A stretch of DNA of 53,976 nt from Pseudotabrizicola sp. Lineage in GTDB: Bacteria > Pseudomonadota > Alphaproteobacteria > Rhodobacterales > Rhodobacteraceae. Location: contig NZ_JAUXOV010000017.1 in assembly GCF_030684215.1 (NCBI RefSeq), positions 1-53,976 of the forward strand, written 5' to 3'. The notes beneath the pieces are model-generated. The model did not search any database and was not told the DNA's origin. It saw only the letters and a list, made by a program, of their open reading frames with translations. Shown piece by piece: positions 17,238 through 26,262 of this stretch. Position 1 is the first letter of the stretch. Each line of letters starts with the position of its first letter. A program made the position numbers and the translations under genes.

Positions 17238-18769
17238 CAGGCGTGCCCCGCCATGTAGTGGCCGATTTCGGCGACATTTGCAGTGGCGATGGGGGTCTCG
17301 AACGCGATGTGACCTTCGGACATCACGATGATCCGATCTGACAGCTCCATGATTTCATCCAGATCCTCGCTAATCAGCAAGATCGCCACACCCCGGTTGC
17401 GCGCCTCGACCAAACGGTCACGGATGGTGGCGACCGCAGAGAAATCCAGCCCGAAACACGGGTTCGACACGATCAACACCTCGACATTTCCGGTCAGTTC
17501 CCGCGCCAGCACCGCGCGCTGCACATTCCCGCCCGAAAGCGACGAGATCCGCGCGCTGGGGCTGGATGTCTTGACGTTGAAAGCGGAAATCAGGGAGTCG
17601 GCGTTGCGGGCCATCGCGGTGCTGTCTTTCCAGAAGGCCGGCTTTTCCCCGCCATTTTCGTCAAAGCTGCGAAAGGCAAGGTTTTCGGCCACGCTCATGC
17701 GCGGGGCGCAGGCGTTGCGCATCGGCTCTTCCGGCAGATACCGCACCTTGTGTTGCTTGGCTTGCGCGCGGGTGGCGGTGTAGGGTGCGCCGTTCAGGAT
17801 GATCTTGCCAGAGCTCAGATGGCGCTGGCCGGTCAGGATTTCCATCAGCTCCATCTGTCCGTTGCCCGATACCCCTGCCACGCCCAGAATTTCGCCTGCC
17901 CGCAACGCAACGCCGTCGATCGCGATCGGCTTGAGACCAGAGCGATCCATCGCCCGCACGCCATCGAGTTGCAGCACAACTTTTCCCGACACCGTTGCGC
18001 GCTGGCGGTTCGACGGGGTTGGAGCCTCTCCCATCATCATGGCGGCCATATCGGCCGGGGTCAGGTCGGCCACCTTGCCGCCGCCAACCCTTTTACCACG
18101 CCGCAGGACAGTCAGATCATCGGCAAACGCCATCACCTCGCGAAACTTGTGGGTGATCATCAGAACCGTTAACTCGCCTGCACGGGTCAGCGCGCGGACA
18201 TGGCCAAGCACCTCGTCCGCCTCAGCCGGGGTCAGAACCGACGTCGGCTCGTCAAGGATCAGGAAGCGGTGACCAAGGTAAAGCTGCTTGAGGATTTCAA
18301 GCTTTTGCTTTTCCCCGGCAGCCAGTCGGTTGACAGGCTGGTCCAACGGCACGCTAAAAGGCATCCGCGCGAGGAACGCCTCAAGCGCGGCGCGTTCAGT
18401 TTTCCAGTTGATGATGGCGGGCGCATCGGCGCGACTGATCACCAGATTCTCCGCCGCAGTCAGCGAGGGGACCAGCGTAAAATGCTGGTAAACCATCCCA
18501 AGGCCCAAGCTTTGTGCCACCTTTGGGTCGGTCATCTCGACCTCGCGGTCGGCGACAAGAACGGTGCCCGCTGTCGCACGGTAGAACCCCATGATCGCCT
18601 TGACGATGGTGGATTTGCCCGCACCATTCTCGCCCAGAAGGGCATGAAAGCTGCCCGCCTCGATCTTGATCGACACGTCATCAAGGGCTGTGAAATCGCC
18701 AAAGCGCATGGTCATGCCCAGCGCCTCGACGCTGAAGGCTCCTTGGGGGGTCTTGAACCGCCGGCTCAT
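17237..18769 (-). CDS. BMP-type ABC importer ATPase, duplicated domains (NupO/YufO type)
   Basis: A 510-residue protein with two fused ATPase halves. Half 1: Walker [10 protein letters not shown] (about 49-57), an atypical signature [11 protein letters not shown] and Walker [12 protein letters not shown]. Half 2: degenerate Walker [11 protein letters not shown], canonical signature [14 protein letters not shown] and Walker [16 protein letters not shown], where the usual Asp-Glu is replaced by Ser-Asn. This asymmetry is typical of nucleoside/BMP importers, in which the first site does most hydrolysis. It overlaps biuH (ATGA) and the second hydrolase. Confidence 0.88.
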   Translation of the reverse strand: MSRRFKTPQGAFSVEALGMTMRFGDFTALDDVSIKIEAGSFHALLGENGAGKSTIVKAIMGFYRATAGTVLVADREVEMTDPKVAQSLGLGMVYQHFTLVPSLTAAENLVISRADAPAIINWKTERAALEAFLARMPFSVPLDQPVNRLAAGEKQKLEILKQLYLGHRFLILDEPTSVLTPAEADEVLGHVRALTRAGELTVLMITHKFREVMAFADDLTVLRRGKRVGGGKVADLTPADMAAMMMGEAPTPSNRQRATVSGKVVLQLDGVRAMDRSGLKPIAIDGVALRAGEILGVAGVSGNGQMELMEILTGQRHLSSGKIILNGAPYTATRAQAKQHKVRYLPEEPMRNACAPRMSVAENLAFRSFDENGGEKPAFWKDSTAMARNADSLISAFNVKTSSPSARISSLSGGNVQRAVLARELTGNVEVLIVSNPCFGLDFSAVATIRDRLVEARNRGVAILLISEDLDEIMELSDRIIVMSEGHIAFETPIATANVAEIGHYMAGHA

Positions 18770-19443
18770 GGCAAGACCGCGATCAGCGACGCGCTGTCAG
18801 ACACCGCACCAAACACGCCGCCCTGCATCAGCACCATCTTCAGCGCCGCATCATGGTTGCCCTTGTCGGTAGCGCCGCAGCAGTCCGACAGGATCACACA
18901 TTCAAAACCCCGGTCGTTGGCCTCGCGCATTGTGGTGTGCACACAGACATCGGTGGTAATCCCGGTAAGGATGATGTTGGCGACGCCGCGCGTGTGCAGG
19001 ATCATTTCCAGATCGGTGGCGCAAAACGACCCCTTGCCGGGCTTGTCGATAATGATCTCGCCCGGTGCGGGGTACAGGTCGGGGATGATGTCCCACCCCG
19101 GCTCGCCCCGGATCAGAATGCGCCCACAAGGGCCGGGGTCGCCGATCCCAGCGCCAATCTGTTGCGACCGCCAACGCTTGTTCGCGGGCAGGTCGGACAG
19201 GTCGGGCCGATGGCCTTCGCGGGTGTGGATTATGGTGTAACCCCCGGCCCGCATCGCCACCAGAACTGCCTTGATCGGTTCAATCGGCGCGCGGGTCAGA
19301 GAAAGATCATAGCCCATCGTATCGACATAGCCGCCAGGACCGCAAAAATCGGCCTGCATGTCGATGATGATCAGCGCCGTGTTCTCGGGGCGCAGATCGC
19401 CATTCCACGGCCAGGCATAGGGCTGGCTGGCAATCGTGGTCAT
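18766..19443 (-). CDS. biuH: Biuret amidohydrolase (isochorismatase superfamily)
   Basis: 225 residues from the ATG at 19443, overlapping the formamidase stop by 4 bases. Very close in motif order to characterised rhizobial Biu[87 protein letters not shown] and [11 protein letters not shown]. The triad Asp28, Lys134 and Cys167 has the same spacing as Asp36/Lys142/Cys175 of Rhizobium BiuH. The reaction is biuret + H2O to allophanate + NH3 (EC 3.5.1.84). No allophanate hydrolase gene is in this window, so completion must occur elsewhere or the natural substrate differs. Confidence 0.85.
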   Translation of the reverse strand: MTTIASQPYAWPWNGDLRPENTALIIIDMQADFCGPGGYVDTMGYDLSLTRAPIEPIKAVLVAMRAGGYTIIHTREGHRPDLSDLPANKRWRSQQIGAGIGDPGPCGRILIRGEPGWDIIPDLYPAPGEIIIDKPGKGSFCATDLEMILHTRGVANIILTGITTDVCVHTTMREANDRGFECVILSDCCGATDKGNHDAALKMVLMQGGVFGAVSDSASLIAVLP

Positions 19444-20456
19444 TCGGCAGCCTCCTGTGTGGTTTGCCCGAACATTCGGGTTGGGGCCGGAAAGCCGCAA
19501 GAGGTGCCGTCGGTAACGCGCACGGTGTCTTCCCACGGCAACCGATAAGCTCTGGCGGCAAGGTCGGTCATGTAGGTATAGGGGCAATCTTGCGCGCCGC
19601 CCTTGACCGCGACATAGCCGCGATGCCCGAACTGATAGGGGTTGTTTTCCACCCCCCAGCCAGCGCGCGCCTCGCGCACTAAGTCGGGGCGGACCTCGGC
19701 GGTGATGATCTCATCCACCCGGCCTGCGGTGCCGTGGGCGATGACCGCGCCGTCAAAGTTGACAATCATGCCTTCGCCCATGGAATCAAAAGTGCCATCC
19801 GACCCACACATGCAGACATTGGCGGTGACCATCAGGTTGCAAAAGCTGTTGGACTGGTTGGTGAACCGCCAACTGTCACGGATCGGCGCGGTGTAGCCTG
19901 CGGTGCGGATCATGATCTCGGCACCCTTATAGGCGGCTTCGCGCGACATTTCGGGGAACATGCCGTCATGGCAGATGATCAGGCCAATCTTTGCTCCCTT
20001 TGGCCCGGTGCAGACAGGGATGCCGATATTGCCCGGCTCCCACGGCTCAACCGGAACCCAAGGGTGCATCTTGCGGTAGTAAAGCTGCACCTTACCCTTG
20101 TCGTCGATGATCAGGCCGGTGTTGTAGGGATAGCCACCGGGATTATGCTCCATGATCGAAAAGCAGCCCCAGATCGCATTGTCGATGCAGGCTTGCATCA
20201 GGGCGGCAACCTCGGGCCCGTCCATCCGGCACATGATGGCGGGATTGGTGTCCATCGACAGGCCGTGCAGCATGTATTCGGGAAACACGACCAGATCCAT
20301 CGTGCCCAGATTGCGCCGTGCTTTGGCAACCAGCTCCACCACCCGCGCAGTCTGGCGGGCAAGGTCGGCGGGGGTGATAACCACCGGCAGTTGCAACTGC
20401 ACAAGGCCGATCACCACGCCATTTTCCGATTTGTTCAGCCCACCCAACCCGTTCAT
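19440..20456 (-). CDS. amiF: Formamidase (nitrilase superfamily)
   Basis: A 338-residue nitrilase-fold amidase matching AmiF throughout (N-terminal [64 protein letters not shown], ending in [10 protein letters not shown]). Catalytic residues: Glu60 (VFPEY), Lys129 (YYRKMHPW), Cys162 (IICHDG). Expected reaction is formamide to formate and ammonia (EC 3.5.1.49). AGGAGG lies 6 bases before the ATG. It sits between the permease and biuH in the same operon, linking amide import to ammonia release. Confidence 0.88.
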   Translation of the reverse strand: MNGLGGLNKSENGVVIGLVQLQLPVVITPADLARQTARVVELVAKARRNLGTMDLVVFPEYMLHGLSMDTNPAIMCRMDGPEVAALMQACIDNAIWGCFSIMEHNPGGYPYNTGLIIDDKGKVQLYYRKMHPWVPVEPWEPGNIGIPVCTGPKGAKIGLIICHDGMFPEMSREAAYKGAEIMIRTAGYTAPIRDSWRFTNQSNSFCNLMVTANVCMCGSDGTFDSMGEGMIVNFDGAVIAHGTAGRVDEIITAEVRPDLVREARAGWGVENNPYQFGHRGYVAVKGGAQDCPYTYMTDLAARAYRLPWEDTVRVTDGTSCGFPAPTRMFGQTTQEAAE

Positions 20457-20466
20457 TCCGAACCTC

Positions 20467-21393
20467 CTATTTCGTGATGCTCAATTCGGCGGGTGCGCCT
20501 TGCATGGCACGCTCCGGCGATGAGGTTGCGATCAAAAGCCCCAGCGTCAGCACATAGGGGGCGGCGAAGAACAGATAATAGCCTTGGGTCACCCCCACCG
20601 ATTGCAGCGCCGGGCCAAGCGCGCCAGCCCCGCCAAACAACAGCGCCGCCCAAAAGCAGTTGATCGGATTCCAGCGGGCAAAGATCACCAGCGCCACAGC
20701 CATCAGGCCCTGGCCAGAGGAAATCCCTTCATTCCAGCTGCCGGGATAGTAGAGAGACAGATACGCCCCGGCGACTCCGGCAAAAGCTCCGCCTGCCGCC
20801 GTTGACAAAAGGCGCACGCGGTCGGCGTTCAGGCCCATGGCGCGGGCGGCGTCGGTGCTGTCACCAACAACGCGGATCACAAGGCCGACACGGGTAGAGC
20901 GGAACATCCACCACAGAAAAACCGCAAGGATAGCGCCCACGAGGAACAGCACATTGACCTGCAAGGCAGATTGCACCTGCGGCACATCCGACCAGCCGCC
21001 AAGGGAAATTGATGGCAGCTTTGGTGCGACAGGCTGGATGTAGGGCTTACCAAAAAAGAACGCGAGCCCGGTGCCCAGCAGCATCAGCGCAATGCCGATG
21101 GCAATGTCGTTCACGCCTTTGAACTTGCAGATCCAGCCATGGACCAAGCCAAAGACCACCCCGGCCAGTGCCGCCGCACCGACACCCAAAAAGGGCGACC
21201 CCGTTTCATAGGCCACTGCATAGCCGGACATCGCGCCAAAGATCAGCGTGCCCTCAAGGCCCAGATTGATGCGACCAGACCTTTCCGTCAGACATTCGCC
21301 CAGTGAGACGAACAGAAACGGAGTCGAGACCCGGATCGCTCCGGCAAGGATGGCCAGCGGCACACCCCAAAGGCCAATATCGACCGGGTCCAT
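20467..21393 (-). CDS. BMP-type ABC importer permease (NupQ/YufQ type)
   Basis: 308 residues from the ATG at 21393 (GGGAGG 6 bases upstream; TGATG overlap with the preceding permease). Eight to ten hydrophobic segments. BPD_transp_2 signatures include GRINLGLEGTLIFGAMSGYAVAY (about 36-58) and VIRVVGDSTDAARAMGLNADRVRLL (about 190-214). Pairs with the upstream permease to form the channel used by BMP binding proteins. Confidence 0.88.
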   Translation of the reverse strand: MDPVDIGLWGVPLAILAGAIRVSTPFLFVSLGECLTERSGRINLGLEGTLIFGAMSGYAVAYETGSPFLGVGAAALAGVVFGLVHGWICKFKGVNDIAIGIALMLLGTGLAFFFGKPYIQPVAPKLPSISLGGWSDVPQVQSALQVNVLFLVGAILAVFLWWMFRSTRVGLVIRVVGDSTDAARAMGLNADRVRLLSTAAGGAFAGVAGAYLSLYYPGSWNEGISSGQGLMAVALVIFARWNPINCFWAALLFGGAGALGPALQSVGVTQGYYLFFAAPYVLTLGLLIATSSPERAMQGAPAELSITK

Positions 21394-22496
21394 CAGCGGA
21401 CCTCCCAATAGGCGGGGGTGAAGATCTTGAATCGGCCATAGACTGTTTCCGACAGCAGGATGGCCACAAAGATCATACCCTGAAACACCAGAATCGTGGC
21501 ATCCGGCAGGTCCATCCGGCGCTGGATCAAGCCGCTGGACGCGGCAAACCCGCCCAGCAAGATCGCCACCGGGATGATGGCCAGCGGGTTGTGGCGGGCA
21601 AGAAAGGCCACAAGGATACCGGTATAGCCATAGCCCGCGATCAGCGACCCATTGGCCGACCCATGCACCGCTGCAACCTCAAAAAACCCGGCCAGCCCGG
21701 CAAAGGCCCCGCCAAGCGCAGTGAATCCGACCACCAGCCGCCCGACAGGCAGACCCTGAACCTGCGCCGCACGCAGATTGTCGCCCGCGATGCGCGCGGC
21801 GAAACCAAGGGTCGTCCGCTCGATCAGCACCCAGCAGGCAATACAGGCGAGGATGCCGACCAACACGCCCCAATGCGCCGAGATCAACGGCATTTCGCCG
21901 ATGCGCAAGCCTTCGGTCAGCGGCAGGGTCGAGGGTTTGTTCAGGCTTGCCGGGTCACGGAATGGCCCTTCGACCAGATGATTGAACAGCGCGATCGCGA
22001 TATAGGCCATGAGGAGCGAGGCAATGGTCTCGTTCACCCCCCGCTTGATACGAAGCGCTCCGATGCTAGCGATCCAACCAACGCCCAAAGCCATCGCGCA
22101 CAGGGCCATAAAGCCAAGCCCGGCTGCGGGCGGCCAACCGGTGGCCTGCGTACCCGCCACCCCGGCGGCCAGACCCCCAAGCACGATTGCCCCCTCGCCT
22201 CCGATCACGACCAGACCCAGACGGGCGGGCAGGGCAACGCAAAGGGCCGCGAACAACAGGGGCGCAACCTGGGAAAGCGTGTTCTGCCAGGAAAATGCCG
22301 TGCTGAACCCGGCCATCCACACCAGCCCGAAGAACGTTACCGGCGATTTTCCAACCAGCAGAAGAAACAGACTGAAGGCCAATGACCCCGCCAGCAAGGC
22401 CGCAAACGGGATAACCAGACCCTCTGCCCGGGGCATCAGCACCGAAATCGTCGATGCCCCGGACGGATGGGCTACGGGTTGTTCCACGTTGGCCAC
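21393..22496 (-). CDS. BMP-type ABC importer permease (NupP/YufP type)
   Basis: About 367 residues if started at the GTG at 22496, two bases after the binding-protein stop. An ATG at 22436 (MPRAEGLV) is an alternative. Polytopic, with the family blocks RLGLVVIGGEGAIVLGGLAAGVAG, IKRGVNETIASLLMAYIA, IAGDNLRAAQVQGLPVGR and GYGYTGILVAFLARHNPLA. Partner of the second permease. The start choice is the least certain part. Confidence 0.85.
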   Translation of the reverse strand: MANVEQPVAHPSGASTISVLMPRAEGLVIPFAALLAGSLAFSLFLLLVGKSPVTFFGLVWMAGFSTAFSWQNTLSQVAPLLFAALCVALPARLGLVVIGGEGAIVLGGLAAGVAGTQATGWPPAAGLGFMALCAMALGVGWIASIGALRIKRGVNETIASLLMAYIAIALFNHLVEGPFRDPASLNKPSTLPLTEGLRIGEMPLISAHWGVLVGILACIACWVLIERTTLGFAARIAGDNLRAAQVQGLPVGRLVVGFTALGGAFAGLAGFFEVAAVHGSANGSLIAGYGYTGILVAFLARHNPLAIIPVAILLGGFAASSGLIQRRMDLPDATILVFQGMIFVAILLSETVYGRFKIFTPAYWEVR

Positions 22497-22498
22497 TG

Positions 22499-23626
22499 TC
22501 AGCTCGTTGAGCCGATGACGCCTTCGACCAGATACCCGATGCTTTCGATTGCCACATCGGTTTCGATCAGGCTGCCACCAGCGGGCACAACTTCGGCCCC
22601 GGTGTTGTCCTTCAGCGGGCCTTTGTAGGCGGCAAATCCACCGGCCATGATCTCGGCCTTTGTTGCTTCGAATTGCGCGCGTCCGGCGTCGGACACCGCC
22701 GGGCCAAGCGGGCTCATCTTGATGAAGTTCTCGGCCAGACCGCCGCGCACAAAGTTGTCGATGGTGCCGCCGCTTTGCACGGTTTCGATCATACCAGTAT
22801 AGACACGGGCCCAGTTCCACTCGGCCCCGGTCAGATACTTGTCACCGGCCAGCGCCGTCTGGTCAGCGTGATAGCCGCACACAAAGGCACCGCGTCCGGC
22901 GGCGGTTTCACACACCACCTTTGGCCCGTCCACATGGCAGGTGATGACATCGCAGCCCTGATCGCACAGCGCGTTCGTCGCCTCAGCCTCTTTCACGGCC
23001 AACGACCACTCACCGGTAAAGATCACCTGACAGGTGATTGATGGATCCACAGACCGCGCGCCCAGCAGGAAGGAGTTGATGTTGTTCACCACCTGCGGAA
23101 TTGGTTTTGCTGCGACAAAGCCGATCTTTTTCGTCACGCTGGCATGACCGGCCGCCACCCCGTTCAGGTACTGGCCCATGCCGATGTAGCCAAAGTAGGA
23201 ACCGATGTTTGCCGGGTTGTCAGGCGTCCACAGACCGCCTGCGTGCTGAAAGCGCACATTCGGAAATTTCGGTGCAAGTTCAAGGATGTGAGGGTTAAAA
23301 TAGCCAAATGACGTCGGGAAGATAAGCGTTGCACTGTCAAAGTTGATCATCGATTCCATCGTGTTCTTAACATCGACAGATTCGGGCACATTTTCTTCTT
23401 CCAGAACGGTTACACCCGGCATGGCCTTTACCGCGGCCGCACCTTCGGCATGCGCCTGATTATAGCCAAAATCGCCCTTTGGGCCAACGTAGATGAAGCC
23501 GACGGTCAAAGGTGTCTGCGCCAGCGCTGACCCGGCACCAAGCACACCGCCCATCGCAGTCGCGCCAGCCAGCGCAGCCGACGACCCAAGGAATCTGCGG
23601 CGAGATATTGCTGAGAAATCAGTCAT
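22499..23626 (-). CDS. BMP-family ABC substrate-binding protein, Tat-exported
   Basis: 375 residues from the ATG at 23626 (CAGGAGCG upstream). Twin-arginine leader SRRRFLGSSAALAGATAMGG, then mature BMP/Med-family lipoprotein-like fold without a lipobox Cys: LTVGFIYVGPKGDFGYNQAHAEG, VRFQHAGG, GSYFGYIGMGQYLNGVAAGHAS and CDVITCHVDGP. BMP proteins typically bind nucleosides or other N-rich small molecules. The amide-hydrolase neighbours suggest a ureide- or biuret-like ligand (inference). It is the first gene of the operon, 113 bp downstream of a LysR-type dyad. Confidence 0.85.
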   Translation of the reverse strand: MTDFSAISRRRFLGSSAALAGATAMGGVLGAGSALAQTPLTVGFIYVGPKGDFGYNQAHAEGAAAVKAMPGVTVLEEENVPESVDVKNTMESMINFDSATLIFPTSFGYFNPHILELAPKFPNVRFQHAGGLWTPDNPANIGSYFGYIGMGQYLNGVAAGHASVTKKIGFVAAKPIPQVVNNINSFLLGARSVDPSITCQVIFTGEWSLAVKEAEATNALCDQGCDVITCHVDGPKVVCETAAGRGAFVCGYHADQTALAGDKYLTGAEWNWARVYTGMIETVQSGGTIDNFVRGGLAENFIKMSPLGPAVSDAGRAQFEATKAEIMAGGFAAYKGPLKDNTGAEVVPAGGSLIETDVAIESIGYLVEGVIGSTS

Positions 23627-23739
23627 TGAGTTCGCTCCTGTCGAGGCTGTCTGACCGGCTACGGCCATAGGAATCTGTTCCTGCCTTGAAAGGTAAGGTG
23701 ATTTATCGCTTCTGACTTCTGCTATTTTTTCGCAAGAGC

Positions 23740-23756
23740 GGTGCATAAAATGCAGC
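23740..23756. promoter_or_regulatory. LysR-type dyad upstream of the BMP/amidase operon
   Basis: GGTGCATAAAATGCAGC, with core TGCAT-AAA-ATGCA, lies between the lysR stop and the binding-protein start. Fifteen of 17 bases match the site in front of lysR (24716-24700 on the minus strand). Both are T/A-centred dyads of the LysR T-N11-A type. Confidence 0.6.
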
Positions 23757-23769
23757 GGTCAGCGAGGTC

Positions 23770-24666
23770 TCAGGCTATCGCTTCCAGAGCAAGCCGCAGA
23801 CTTTGCGCAAACCGCGCCGATGCAACCGGCAGGGTGCGCCCCCGCATCTGGCCAAGCAGAAGATTGCCCGACGGGACGTCCCGGCTCGACAGGGGCAGCG
23901 CGACCATGCCCGAGTCGGGCCACAGCCGAAGCCCGATCGGAATCTGGAACGCGATGGCGTTTTCGTGGATTACATAATGGCGCATGAAATCGAACGAGTC
24001 CGCCTCGACCACCGGCGCGATGGCCCGTGTTCCGCGCGCGGCGGCAACATCAAGCAGATGACGTACACCATATTGCCGGGTTGGCACGACATGCGGATGG
24101 TCAAGGCAATCGCGCAACCGCAGAACACTTTGCCCGGCCAGCGGGTGATCGTCGCGCATCAAAACGCAAATCGTTTGTGGCGCCGACATCAGCACCTCGA
24201 AATCGACCAACAGGATCGGCTCGAACACAAGCGCAAGATCGCTTCGAAAGGTGCTCAGATCCCGCTCGGCCGCCTCGCGGTCGCGGACGCTGACCGAGAA
24301 CGTAACGCCGGGGTGGCTTACGCGGTAGCGGGCAATCTGTTCGGGCATGAAGTAGGGGATCAACGCCTGCGAACAAGCCACCGACACATGACCCCGCCTT
24401 ATACCCGACAGATCGGCCACCTGGCTTTGCACCCGACGCAAATCTGAGACCTGCGCACGGAAGTGCTGGACCAGCATTTCGCCAGCCGGATTCAGCCGCA
24501 CGCCACGCGGCAGGCGCTCGAATATCTCCGAACCGAACTCTTCCTCGAACCGCTGGATACGACGGTTCAGCGCCGAGGCGGTGATATTCATGTCATCTGC
24601 TGCTTTGCGGATCGACCCGGCCTGCATCACCGCTTCGATATAGGCGAAATCCTGCAAGTGCTTCAT
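23770..24666 (-). CDS. LysR-family transcriptional regulator
   Basis: 298 residues from the ATG at 24666 (GGGGGCAC upstream); in-frame sequence further upstream looks noncoding. N-terminal LysR HTH (about 3-62: FAYIEAVMQAGSIRKAADDMNITASALNRRIQRFEEEFGSEIFERLPRGVRL) and a LysR substrate domain (about 90-290). It is co-oriented with and immediately upstream of the BMP/amidase operon. A shared dyad lies in both promoters, so it is the likely regulator of that operon and of itself. Confidence 0.88.
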   Translation of the reverse strand: MKHLQDFAYIEAVMQAGSIRKAADDMNITASALNRRIQRFEEEFGSEIFERLPRGVRLNPAGEMLVQHFRAQVSDLRRVQSQVADLSGIRRGHVSVACSQALIPYFMPEQIARYRVSHPGVTFSVSVRDREAAERDLSTFRSDLALVFEPILLVDFEVLMSAPQTICVLMRDDHPLAGQSVLRLRDCLDHPHVVPTRQYGVRHLLDVAAARGTRAIAPVVEADSFDFMRHYVIHENAIAFQIPIGLRLWPDSGMVALPLSSRDVPSGNLLLGQMRGRTLPVASARFAQSLRLALEAIA

Positions 24667-24699
24667 CGTGCCCCCACGCCCGCATCCAACAAAAGAAGT

Positions 24700-24716
24700 G
24701 ATGCATTTTTTGCACC
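24700..24716. promoter_or_regulatory. LysR-type dyad in the lysR promoter
   Basis: On the minus strand this reads GGTGCAAAAAATGCATC, 34-50 bp before the lysR start. It matches the copy at 23740-23756 at 15 of 17 positions and extends into outer GTG/CAC arms. It suggests autoregulation by the same protein that controls the operon. Confidence 0.6.
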
Positions 24717-24905
24717 ACTCTAGTAAATTCTTATCATTTAATTTGGGCACGTTGAAGCGTGACCATGTTTCAGCCAGAAGGATGCGCCAAGAAGGCCAGA
24801 CCGTGACCTAAGGTTTCACACCGGAGCATTGGTATCACCTCCCGAATTGTTGAGTGCACAGTCACATCTCGATGCTATATACCTGCAATAAGTGGAGTGA
24901 TGCCC

Positions 24906-25370
24906 GTGACCCAGCCAACCCGAAGGACGTTCCTGTTTGCCATTGCAGCGCTTGCCGTGGCCTCGCCTGTTTTTAGTCAGCGTGATCTGTCAATTCATGT
25001 TGTCAAAGATCCGGGGTGCCCGTGCTGCAATGCCTGGATCGGTCACCTTCGTGACAACGGATTTGCTGTCAGCTTTGAAGAGCGGAGCATTGAAGATCTT
25101 GCGGCGTTCAAACGGCAGCAAGGTATCCCTGACGCGCTTGTGTCCTGCCATACTGCGACGATCGGCGGATACACGATTGAGGGGCATGTGCCTGCCGCCG
25201 ATATCCGCAGACTGCTGGAGGAAGCCCCGGATGCCATCGGGCTGACGGTGCCCGGGATGCCCTATGGCTCTCCCGGAATGGGCCCGGAATCCGAGCGAGA
25301 GGCGTATGACGTCATACTCATCGCACGGGATGGTGTTGGCTCGACCTTCTCACGGTATGACGCTGCCTGA
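24906..25370 (+). CDS. DUF411 metal-binding protein
   Basis: About 154 residues from the GTG at 24906, which has GGAG at an 8-base spacing; GTG 24897 or ATG 24900 are poorer. A signal peptide with RR (PTRRTFLFAIAALAVASPVFS) is followed by DUF411: VVKDPGCPCCNAWIGHL (CxCC cluster), ALVSCHTATIGGYTIEGHVPAADI and PGMPYGSPGM. DUF411 proteins are periplasmic, often with copper-resistance genes, and the Cys/Met/His pattern fits copper binding. It lies next to DUF305, copZ, copA and cueR. Confidence 0.85.
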   Translation: MTQPTRRTFLFAIAALAVASPVFSQRDLSIHVVKDPGCPCCNAWIGHLRDNGFAVSFEERSIEDLAAFKRQQGIPDALVSCHTATIGGYTIEGHVPAADIRRLLEEAPDAIGLTVPGMPYGSPGMGPESEREAYDVILIARDGVGSTFSRYDAA

Positions 25371-25380
25371 TACGGTCTGT

Positions 25381-25429
25381 CGGCAACAATTGCCGGATTG
25401 GACCGGGCAGGTGAACGCACACCTGCCCG
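25381..25429. terminator. Two hairpins between convergent DUF411 and DUF305 genes
   Basis: CGGCAA-CAA-TTGCCG (25381-25395) is followed by a perfect 10-bp stem CGGGCAGGTG / CACCTGCCCG (25404-25413, 25420-25429) with loop AACGCA. They occupy the 71-bp gap between the two convergent stop codons, the expected place for a bidirectional terminator. Confidence 0.7.
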
Positions 25430-25441
25430 TGCCGATTGCCT

Positions 25442-25876
25442 TCAGAGGCCGCGCGCAGCGAGCCAGGCATTCATCTGTGCAATCTCGGTTTCCTGTGCGG
25501 CGATGACGGCTTCGGACAGCGCGCGGATTTCGGGGTCTGTGCCAAATTCCAACTGTACCTTGGCCATCGCCACCGCTGCCTCGTGGTGCGGGATCATGCC
25601 TTTGACAAAGTCAACATCGGCGTCACCGGTGTAGGGGATCATCATATCCGTCATCATGACCTCCATTGCCGCCGCATAGGCCTGAACGGCAGGGTTGTCG
25701 GCCAACTCGGGTGGGATTGCGACGGCGTGGTTCATCATGCCCATGCCCTCCATTCCGGCCATGCCAGAGTGGCCCATGGCAGAATGATCCATACCCTCCA
25801 TCGTGGTCTGGGCGAGTGCCAGCCCGGCCACAATTGCAATTGCGCCAGCGGCCAGCGCGATGTTTTGCTTTTTCAT
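25442..25876 (-). CDS. DUF305 periplasmic copper-associated protein
   Basis: 144 residues from the ATG at 25876 (GGAAG 7 bases upstream). Signal peptide about 1-22, then a Met/His-rich linker ([26 protein letters not shown]) likely to bind Cu(I). A ferritin-like DUF305 helical domain follows, with [31 protein letters not shown] and M residues in DUF305/CopM bind copper. It is in a minus-strand unit with copZ, which has a CueR-type promoter. Confidence 0.85.
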   Translation of the reverse strand: MKKQNIALAAGAIAIVAGLALAQTTMEGMDHSAMGHSGMAGMEGMGMMNHAVAIPPELADNPAVQAYAAAMEVMMTDMMIPYTGDADVDFVKGMIPHHEAAVAMAKVQLEFGTDPEIRALSEAVIAAQETEIAQMNAWLAARGL

Positions 25877-25903
25877 CAACATCTTCCTTTTCTTGATTAT
25901 CAG

Positions 25904-26092
25904 TTACGCAGGCGCAAAGCCGGCATCCGCCAGCACGGCGGCCAGCCGCTCACGCGGGGCGGTCGTTGTCACGTCAACCTTGTGGGTCGCGGGGTCGGCT
26001 TTCACTTCGGCCGCCGGATCGACGGATTGGATCGCCTTGGTGACACTGCGCGCGCATCCGCCGCAGGTCATGGCTTCGATATGGAACTGCAT
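25904..26092 (-). CDS. copZ: Copper chaperone (heavy-metal-associated domain)
   Basis: A 62-residue HMA domain with the metal loop MTCGGC at residues 8-13 and a betaalphabeta-betaalphabeta pattern. The CxxC motif passes Cu(I) to CopA, whose gene is divergent. It is followed 27 bp later by the DUF305 gene on the same strand. A CueR-type promoter lies 36 bp or more upstream. Confidence 0.88.
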   Translation of the reverse strand: MQFHIEAMTCGGCARSVTKAIQSVDPAAEVKADPATHKVDVTTTAPRERLAAVLADAGFAPA

Positions 26093-26127
26093 GAGTAACT
26101 CCTTCGAGATTTCGTCTCATGCCATCC

Positions 26128-26158
26128 CAAATAGGGCTTCCAACGGTTGTAAGGTCAA
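26128..26158 (-). promoter_or_regulatory. CueR-type promoter for copZ-DUF305
   Basis: On the minus strand, -35 TTGACC (26158-26153) and -10 TATTTG (26133-26128) are separated by 19 bp. The spacer begins TTACAACC and carries GGAAG in the right arm. The overlong 19-bp spacer with an ACCTT...GGAAG dyad is the hallmark of MerR/CueR-activated promoters. Confidence 0.7.
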
Positions 26159-26197
26159 GAGCACAAGACTGTGAAACTGGCTTTTTTGCCAAACCCC

Positions 26198-26228
26198 TTG
26201 ACCTTACCATGATAGGAAGGCCTATCTG
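26198..26228 (+). promoter_or_regulatory. CueR-type promoter for copA
   Basis: -35 TTGACC (26198-26203) and -10 TATCTG (26223-26228) have a 19-bp spacer. The dyad ACCTTACC...GGAAGG inside the spacer aligns base-for-base in length with the Escherichia coli copA/CueR site. It is located 34 bp before the copA ATG. Confidence 0.78.
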
Positions 26229-26262
26229 CATAAGCGGAACAGAGTCGAAAAGGTGGTCCGCC

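Noticed and set aside
19444-19587. Longer BiuH beginning inside the formamidase gene
   Set aside because: The ATG at 19443 gives the family N-terminus and a 4-base overlap; the upstream 48 codons are an out-of-frame reading of amiF.
22497-22820. 475-aa version of the first BMP permease
   Set aside because: The first 108 codons lie in the binding-protein gene out of frame; homology starts after about 22440.
26119-26262. Extended N-terminus for CopA starting at 26119
   Set aside because: The extension would translate the CueR-type promoter (26198-26228) and has no metal-binding or homologous sequence; the ATG at 26263 precedes the first HMA domain.
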